Under the pieces are notes generated by a model, which searched no databases, had not been told where the DNA came from, and saw only the letters and a program-made list of their open reading frames with translations. Shown piece after piece: positions 57,882 to 64,000 of a stretch of 64,000 nucleotides of DNA. Numbering within the stretch: the stretch's first letter is position 1; each line of letters begins with the position of its first letter. The stretch covers positions 12,594,337 through 12,658,336 of the forward strand of contig AP026538.1 in assembly GCA_026075535.2 (NCBI GenBank). The letters are read 5' to 3'. The position numbers were made by a program, and so were the translations under genes. The stretch is from Tricholoma matsutake. Taxonomy: Eukaryota > Basidiomycota > Agaricomycetes > Agaricales > Tricholomataceae.

Positions 57882-58115
57882 TTCTCGAAGATGTTCACCA
57901 TGGCCGTGAACTGATACAGGCCATCACTGATGGTCATGTAAAACCTGAAGATATAATCCTTCTCTTCTCAATGGATGGTGCTCAACACTATCATATGAAA
58001 AAGTCTGACTACTGGATATACATTTGGGTTATTCTGGATTTGTCTCCCAAACTTCATTACAAAAAGAAATATGTCTTGCCTGGCAGATTTATTCCTGGAC
58101 TGAACCTGCCTCAGA
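57875..58115 (+). pseudogene. Plavaka/Tnp2-type transposase, 3' continuation
   Basis: The frame reads L-E-D-V-H-H-G-R-E-L, F-S-M-D-G-A-Q-H-Y, K-S-D-Y-W-I-Y-I-W-V-I-L-D-L-S-P and K-K-Y-V-L-P-G-R-F-I-P-G. These are central Plavaka blocks, including the conserved D-G-A-Q motif, and they belong directly after the 5' half that ends at 34656. About 80 codons survive before the frame runs into unrelated sequence near 58.11 kb. The rest of the transposase is absent. Confidence 0.85.
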
Positions 58116-59529
58116 TAGTGTTGCCTTGACCAACTTGGGACATTTTTGTATTTTTGACACAATGCACTCAGCCTGCTTAGTGTTCAGAGAGGACCCATCG
58201 ACTTTTGGGGCTCCCTATCTTTGTGAGTATTTTTGGAATTCTATACAATTTATTGGAATTGATATTGTCTTTGACTCAATTTTTGCAAATCAGCAAGATG
58301 TCCCTGAAATGGACATGAGCCAGGACCTCATGAGGTGGCTCAACTTTCTCGAAGCATGATTGGGCCATCCACTTGTGAACTATGACTATGTTTTCCCCTA
58401 CTTTGCACCAAATGGAGCTCCTGACCCAAAGCGAGTGATGTTGTACAACACCCTTCAAAACACCCTGACAGAATTTTCAGCAGCAGCTGGGCTTGATAAG
58501 CAGTATACTACACACTGTTTCCATCATGGGGGAGCTCAGTATCAATTCATGCATGCACCACTCGGGAAGCGGTGGTCGCTGAGTATGGTTCGATGGTGGG
58601 GGGATGGGCTATTGGAGAGCATGTAAGTAAAAATGAATGCTTGAGAGCTTGAAGGTGACTGTCATGGTTTGAAACAGGTTGACACATTGATGAAGTACCT
58701 TGTTGATGCACTCCAGAGCTTTGAGAGTGGCCATGGCAATGCTCTATACCCTATCTGCACTGAGCCTGAGAAGAGTTTCATGGGCGAGCACATGGGAATG
58801 CAAACTGTGACTGCAGAAGAGTTTCATGAAATGATGTGCGCGGTGGATCACAAGCTTGACAATCTTACCATTGCCTTGAACTCTGGGCTTTCTATTGGGG
58901 TTGCTATGCATTTGGGTGTACACTCAGAGTTTATCATCCCCAGCAGCATGAATCCAGGACCAGCATGGACTCCAAGCCAGGGTTGGGACTTTAGACAGAC
59001 ATATGCAGCTCCATATCTTGCTAAAAGGCCTGAAACTCCAACCGGCCTTGAGGGCAACAACGATGATCAGGCACATCCCAGATTGAGAAGGTCCCAATCA
59101 GTCCCAGCTCTCCTTGGTACAGTATCAATCCCTGATCTTGGGCATGATCGTGGCGCATGGTGTAGGGCTGTTGTTCAGTGGGAGGAAGGCACACCTGACA
59201 TGCCTCAAGGACTGGCTTTGAAGGATTGGCCAAAGGCTTGGTATACTGGTGAGATGGTGTGTGTAACTGGCACAAAATGGTCTCAGAGGAAGCTGATTGC
59301 AGATGAGTACAGCAGGTTTGTTGATAGACTTTTATCAATGATGCCAAGTACTCACTTGCTGACTGTAAGGTTCGGATCGGATGCCAAGAAGTTTTTACAG
59401 GTCTACCCATTCACAGATTCTAAGCCTCTGACCCACCTCCAACGCGCAATCCAAAAAAACGATCTGGAGATGCAGAGAAATAGCAGGAATGGGACCCCAA
59501 CAGAACGCGAGAGTTCCCTCAACCTCTGA
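58116..59529 (+). pseudogene. Tyrosine-recombinase (DIRS/Crypton-like) gene, inactivated
   Basis: An open block to 58356 ends in L-M-R-W-L-N-F-L-E-A; TGA 58357-58359 replaces an arginine, and the frame continues L-G-H-P-L..Y-V-F-P-Y, T-E-F-S-A-A-A-G-L. The catalytic box is T-T-H-C-F-H-H-G-G-A-Q-Y-Q-F-M, where related proteins have H-C-F-R-R-G-G-A-Q-Y-R; the HxxR arginine is therefore lost. R-W-W-G follows, then a one-base loss in a G run near 58600 shifts frame. An intron (GTAAGT..AAACAG, 58625-58678) precedes D-T-L-M-K-Y-L, whose Tyr would be the nucleophile. The 286-aa C-terminal exon (to TGA 59529) is intact but unrecognised. In this fungal group such recombinases belong to DIRS-like or Crypton-like elements; which one is inference. 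Confidence 0.65.
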
Positions 59530-60097
59530 AGTCAATACTTGCAAGCAAACCCTCTGTGGCTCTCCGAATTCATGCCATCTCTTTTGCTTATGACTCTATG
59601 CTTCCCTTTTCTCAGACTTGACTTTCCTACCCACCTTCTTCTAATTAAACATTTTAATTAGATAGTTTCTTTGATGACTTGGACTTAATTATTGTTACTT
59701 GGACAATCCTTCATACATTTGGACAGCCTATTACTCATATGCAGCTAGATCTCATAGTCATTATGGACATGAACATTCAATACTATTCAAAATGTCAGTT
59801 GATGAAAATCATGCAGCAAAGATATCTGTTGTGTTGCACACATCTAATAGATGCACTGATAGCACTGTATTCTCCAATGCACCAGATAGCAAAGTGATCA
59901 CTCATTGAATCAACAGAACCTGTCCAGAACAAAGATGACCTGCGCAGATGGTGTCGAGATCTCAAAAGATCTTCATCACCAAGATGTGTGTCACCTTTTG
60001 TAGATTTGACTCAGTGTGAGGAGATAACCACGGATTTCACATTGCCAGCCAGAGCACTATGTACTTCACATGGAACACTTGTGTTCGTACTATGATC
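59530..60097 (+). other. Intergenic, with a possible coding relic
   Basis: From about 59910 to 60095 one frame stays open with a protein-like composition (D-L-R-R-W-C-R-D-L, P-F-V-D-L-T). It stops at the target duplication of the solo LTR. No family is recognised. Confidence 0.3.
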
Positions 60098-60756
60098 TGT
60101 TACAATTTTCCTTGTAACTCATGGAACCCAACCAACCCGACCAACCCGACGATCCCCTCCAGACAGGAGGCACTCCATGATTCATGCCTAGGGCATGTCC
60201 TTGACACCAGACACACGCACGATGCATGCCAACTGCATGCATTCAATCCCCTTCCTGTGGAAGGCACCCTTGATGCATGGTGACTCCATGCACCCGAACC
60301 CACTCCCACACATGCTGTGATATGACAGCTTCTTGACATGAGGCTTATCTCTTATTGTTTCCTGACATGCTGCACCACAGCTCTCTGTGACATTGGATGC
60401 CTCATGCAAGGCATGAGGCCTATTGTTTCTATTATTACTTGATATGCATCTACCGTTCCGATTGGATGATAAGGACCTCCCTTCTAGTATAAGTACTGCA
60501 ACTTGTAGTAGGGATGTCCTTAGTTTAGATCTAGGCAATTAACAGCCTTAACTTGCAACTCGCAAACTTACTTGAAACCACTAAGGAAGCCCCTTAGTGT
60601 GTGAACCTGAATGACTCTATGCAGAAGCCCTGCTAGAGTGCACTACCTATCTTACATCGGACACTCTGAGTAAGACTAGTGCCGAATGACTCGTTGAGGA
60701 AGCACCTCATCAAACGACATCGACTAGATCGAGTGGTTGAGGCTTCGCCCTTAACA
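60098..60756 (+). repeat. Solo LTR of the chromovirus-related family
   Basis: Starts TGTTACAATTTTCC and ends CGCCCTTAACA. It shares the GACATGCTGCACCACAG, GGCATGAGG and GGAAGCC(C)C landmarks with the LTRs at 40.2 and 47.3 kb but is clearly diverged. TGATC is duplicated at 60093-60097 and 60757-60761, so the copy inserted as a complete element and later recombined to a single LTR. Confidence 0.88.
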
Positions 60757-60761
60757 TGATC

Positions 60762-61396
60762 TAGGTTCTGAGTTCAATACAGCTAGTAAGTTCAAAGAGT
60801 TTACAACAAAGAGCAAGCAGGTCTGGAAAGATAAATAGTCCATGTCAGTACCAAGGCAGAGAGAAGGCAACCGACACCCAACAATGAGATGAACAACAAG
60901 CGTGTCTGTTTGCCAATGCTGAACAGCCAGCATTCTTGAAGTTCTCACTACCGATCATATCGATCACTAGTACTATAAGTTTGATCATGGTGATATTTGG
61001 CTGCTGCCCTGGAGGGCAAACAAGTGGCAACTTCCAGATTCCATGCTTGGTCATCCGATCACTTTAAATTGAGCTCAAAGCTTGTTTACACAAGTCCAAT
61101 AGTGAGCAGTACACCATGGTGATGCTTACACCCCCTCTGCACTGCATGCATGCAAGGCTCACACTCAGAAGTTTGTGCCGAACCTCCTAATCCATCGCTT
61201 GGATTGGGACATCACCCCTATACCTAGTAGGGGAGTGCGAGCCGCAGGAATCTTTTGTCTTAGATTCTCTCTGCCTCTCACTCCCTCCTAGGTAAGGGTT
61301 TTCCGTTCTTAGGTATTCTCTCTAACACTCACTCCTTCTTTACATTCATAACCCATCATGTATTTTTGATCTATTCTATTAAACATCATTGCTCTC
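60762..61396. other. Leader or promoter region before the gag-like gene
   Basis: No gene is seen. It contains CTCACTCC(T/C)T(C/T)C-type pyrimidine-rich stretches near 61280-61350, possibly the transcription start region or left end of the retroelement that follows. Confidence 0.35.
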
Positions 61397-62650
61397 ATGA
61401 CTGGTGATGGACATGTCTCCTATTTTGGTCAGTTCATTGCCCCAATGGGGGACCAAGCTACCACCAGAGATGGAAGAGGTGTTGGAAGCACGGCTGGAAG
61501 AAGCGTCTTGAACAACCCTTCTACACAGACTCTCAACACTGGAACTACACTGGACAACGAGAACAGAAGGGAAATCACCTCCATCCCACCTGAAGGTGCT
61601 GCCATTGTTGGAGCATCTCAGCAACAAGGTAGGGCACCAATTGGACGTGGTCCAGATGATGCAAGCACGCCATGAGGAATGATCAACACTTCTGGAGTGA
61701 CTCAGCAACTCATCCCTATCCCAGCCATTTATGGCCAGGGAGGACGTGAACGTGCACCAGGCCCATGGAATGAGGTGCCAGAAGTTGATCCTTTCTGTGC
61801 CGATGTCATTTTGAAATTGAAAACCCTCGTTGACGAGTTTAGGAAAGACAATGCATTGCGAATGGAAACCCTATACCAGATCCTCACCATGCTACATGAC
61901 GCAGGCCTCAAGGAGCCAGACAGATGGTCAACCCTTGAGGAGTACACCCTGTACATCGATATCATCGCCTCAAAACACAAAGATGCAGAGCACCAAGGAT
62001 TGGAAGTCAGAGGTGTACGAGACCAGCCGGCACAAGGAGAAAATCTTGGATGTGGTGAGCGCAGGAGTGGTGAGCGCCCACGAGTCTTGTGAGAAGAGGA
62101 AGCAGAGCAGATACTTCAACACATCCAAAAGGAGCTCCTCCACAAGAGATGTCAGAGTGTTTCATCTGACTTGAGCTCCGATAGTGACACGTCATCAGGA
62201 AGAAAGGACAGAGAGTCCAACAAGAAGAAACAAGTTTATCAGTCCCAGCTTCCTTGGTACAACTGCTGAAATCACAGCAGAAGCCAGGGAGGTTGACGAA
62301 AACAGATGAAAGACACGAGAGACACTCGCTGTATTTCAGAAGGATCTCAACTTTGCCGAGCGAGAGATCCACCAAGCGTCCACAGCTCCACAAGGCTTCC
62401 CTGAATCTGATGGAAACACATCTTCAAGAGAGAAGCAATCAGTCTCAATGTCATATTCAGCAACTTACACCACATTGCCCCTCCTAAAGAGAATGTGGGA
62501 CACATTGGTGGAACAGAAATATCTCTTGGAAAGACAGACCAAGTTAGAAAGGTCCAAACTAGTGGGGACTGGACCATCGCATGGCATGTTGCATCCAAGG
62601 TGATCATATTCGCTTTCCCACACTGCAGTGAAGAACTCTGAGAGTGGGGA
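61397..62650 (+). pseudogene. Gag-like ORF of a basidiomycete non-LTR/DIRS-like retroelement
   Basis: ATG 61397 opens a Gly/Thr/Ser-rich N-terminus. TGA 61673-61675 interrupts T-P-x-G-M-I-N, then a helical block (L-K-L-K-T-L-V-D-E-F, T-L-Y-Q-I-L-T-M-L) runs to TGA 62090-62092, after which E-E-E-A-E-Q-I-L and a Ser/Asp/Lys-rich linker follow. Beyond a frameshift near 62.27 kb a frame with G-D-W-T-I-A-W and F-A-F-P-H-C-S-E-E-L runs to TGA 62639-62641 and continues E-W-G-D-Y-M-A-S-E-F directly into the next block. All three TGAs fit lost arginine codons. Such a block (F-P-H-R..E-L..Y..Y-I..F-A) precedes the reverse transcriptase in this element type. Confidence 0.55.
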
Positions 62651-62656
62651 GACTAC

Positions 62657-64000
62657 ATGGCGTCCGAATTCTCTGCAAAGCAGCTTGGAGCACATCACAA
62701 GCTCATTGCCTTTGACAAGGCAGTCAGAGCAATGGTCAGGGGTGGACAGTCCATCCTCCTCATGGACAGAGAGCGATTCACTTACCTCTACTCCACCTAC
62801 CTCCTTCCAGATGGAATCCAGGGTGGATCGTCAGCGCGAACTGTGATTGGGGATCGTGCCAGAGAATGCAAGTGTGTAGGCGCTTCAATTCCACCAAGGG
62901 TTGCCACTGCACAGCCAGCACCTGCAGGTACTGACACACTTGCCTCAAGTGCAAACAGACTGGGCATGGACAGAGCAGCTGCGCTCAGTCAAATTGACTC
63001 AGCCTACAGGATGCATCCAAAGTATCTCCAATACAACTTGTGGAGCAGTGAGGAGGACACTAATTTCAGCAATACAACTGCTCCACCATGTCTTGCTGAC
63101 TGGACCGAAACAGCCAAGCCTTTGCCAGCGGTCCCGGAATTTGAACTGGCCAATGTCAAGGAAATGAACACTATCAGAGACAACCAACACCCCTTCAAGA
63201 TCGTCACCCCAATCAATGTTGACCGCTTTGAAGAAATGCTCAAATCATCACATCCAAACCGGCCTTTCGTCAAATTGGTTTGCAGAGGCCTTTGAGAGGG
63301 ATTCTGGCCATGGGCTGACATGCACCATGACACATACCCAAGGATTGTTGACAAAGCATTGGGAATGCCAAAGAAGGTGGAAGAGATGGATTTCTTACAG
63401 AAACAGAGAGACCATGAGCATTCAAAGGGGAGGTTCTCTGGATTCTTCGGACGAGATCTCCTCCCAGGAATGCATGCATCGCCTGTACATGTGGTCCCGA
63501 AAACACACACAGATAAATTACGCATGGTGATCAACCAATGTGCGGGACCCCACTCACCAAACTCAATGATCAAGCGTGAGGATGTCAAGGGCTTCCCTCT
63601 GGACAACATGCAACATCTGGGTGAAGGGCTGCTCGTGAGACACCAAACGAAGCCTGATCAACCACTTGTGCTCTCCAAATCCGATGTGGCAGAGGCCTAC
63701 AGACTTTTACCCATGCACCCTTTGTGGCAAATCAAGCAGGTGGTCACAATCAACGGCAAACGAGACCTCAACTGGAACAACTGCTTTGGCAGACAAGGCT
63801 CTGCTGGCATTTACATCTCCTTCGATGGACTAGTGACATGGATTGTGAAAAATGTTCATGTCATTGCCGACCTCTGGACATACATGGATGATTCCTTTGG
63901 CATAGATGAAGAAGGAAATGTTGTATGGTACAAACACTACGAAAAATACCTACCAAAGAACCAGGCCAAGCTTCTGTCCCTATGGGACGATCTGGGGATT
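62657..64000 (+). pseudogene. Reverse transcriptase of a DIRS-like element (runs off the window)
   Basis: After S-A-K-Q-L-G-A-H-H-K-L and M-D-R-E-R-F-T-Y-L-Y the frame enters a polymerase region. TGA 63293-63295 replaces an arginine before E-G-F-W-P-W-A-D. RT landmarks follow: S-P-V-H-V-V-P-K with K-L-R-M-V-I-N-Q, L-S-K-S-D-V-A-E-A-Y-R-L-L-P (motif A Asp), F-G-R-Q-G-S-A, and Y-M-D-D-S-F-G (motif C) near 63.88 kb. The style of motif A and of the Y-x-D-D-x-F box matches the tyrosine-recombinase retroelements of mushrooms rather than gypsy or copia. The 3' part, where RNase H and possibly a recombinase would lie, is outside the window. Confidence 0.7.

Overview
The window reads as an Agaricomycete (mushroom-forming basidiomycete) nuclear contig dominated by repeats. 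Coding regions are cut by many short introns of about 45-60 nt with GT..AG ends and CTGAC/CTTGAC-type branch sites. The transposons belong to families typical of these fungi: KDZ, Plavaka/Tnp2, PIF/Harbinger, Ty3/gypsy chromovirus, Ty1/copia and tyrosine-recombinase retroelements. No bacterial-type operon, rRNA, tRNA or CRISPR array was recognised.

Layout. 1-5.7 kb: dispersed CTACTACTAGC-type repeats, a 600-bp foldback, and a broken lineage-specific gene on the minus strand (1.26-4.28 kb). 5.9-7.5 kb: an apparently intact five-exon gene of unknown function. 7.8-12.4 kb: a multi-exon SNF2/DEAH helicase on the minus strand with a stop in motif VI. 12.8-13.5 kb: a second foldback. 13.7-16.5 kb: a lineage-specific gene, followed by a decayed copy of its own 5' end. 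17.1-20.9 kb: two minisatellites (units near 55 and 61 bp). 21.2-24.3 kb: a decayed PIF/Harbinger element with convergent Myb/SANT-like and DDE transposase genes. 25.8-30.6 kb: gypsy remains with head-to-head LTR copies, cut off against a copia fragment. 31.7-33.5 kb: a broken trypsin-like protease gene.

The main structure lies between 34,650 and 57,881. A Plavaka (Tnp2-type) transposase gene is split in two. The 23.2-kb segment between the halves has long terminal inverted repeats and a GACATTG target duplication at each edge. Inside it lie a KDZ transposase gene (51.6-54.4 kb) and four companion genes. One companion is interrupted by a gypsy chromovirus (40,187-47,902; 5-bp duplication ACGTG), which itself carries a MITE. 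Another companion is interrupted by a hAT-like MITE with an 8-bp duplication (ATGCTGGC). The nesting order is therefore Plavaka, then the KDZ element, then the chromovirus and MITEs.

57.9-64 kb: the Plavaka remnant runs into a tyrosine-recombinase pseudogene, then a solo LTR with a perfect duplication (60,098-60,756), then a gag-like plus reverse-transcriptase gene that leaves the window.

Nearly every element gene, and several host-like ones, carry in-frame TGA stops at positions where an arginine CGA is expected, together with Arg-to-His, Cys or Gln changes. This is the footprint of CpG C-to-T decay (methylation-linked deamination or a RIP-like process). All functions are inferred from reading the sequence; no database search was run.
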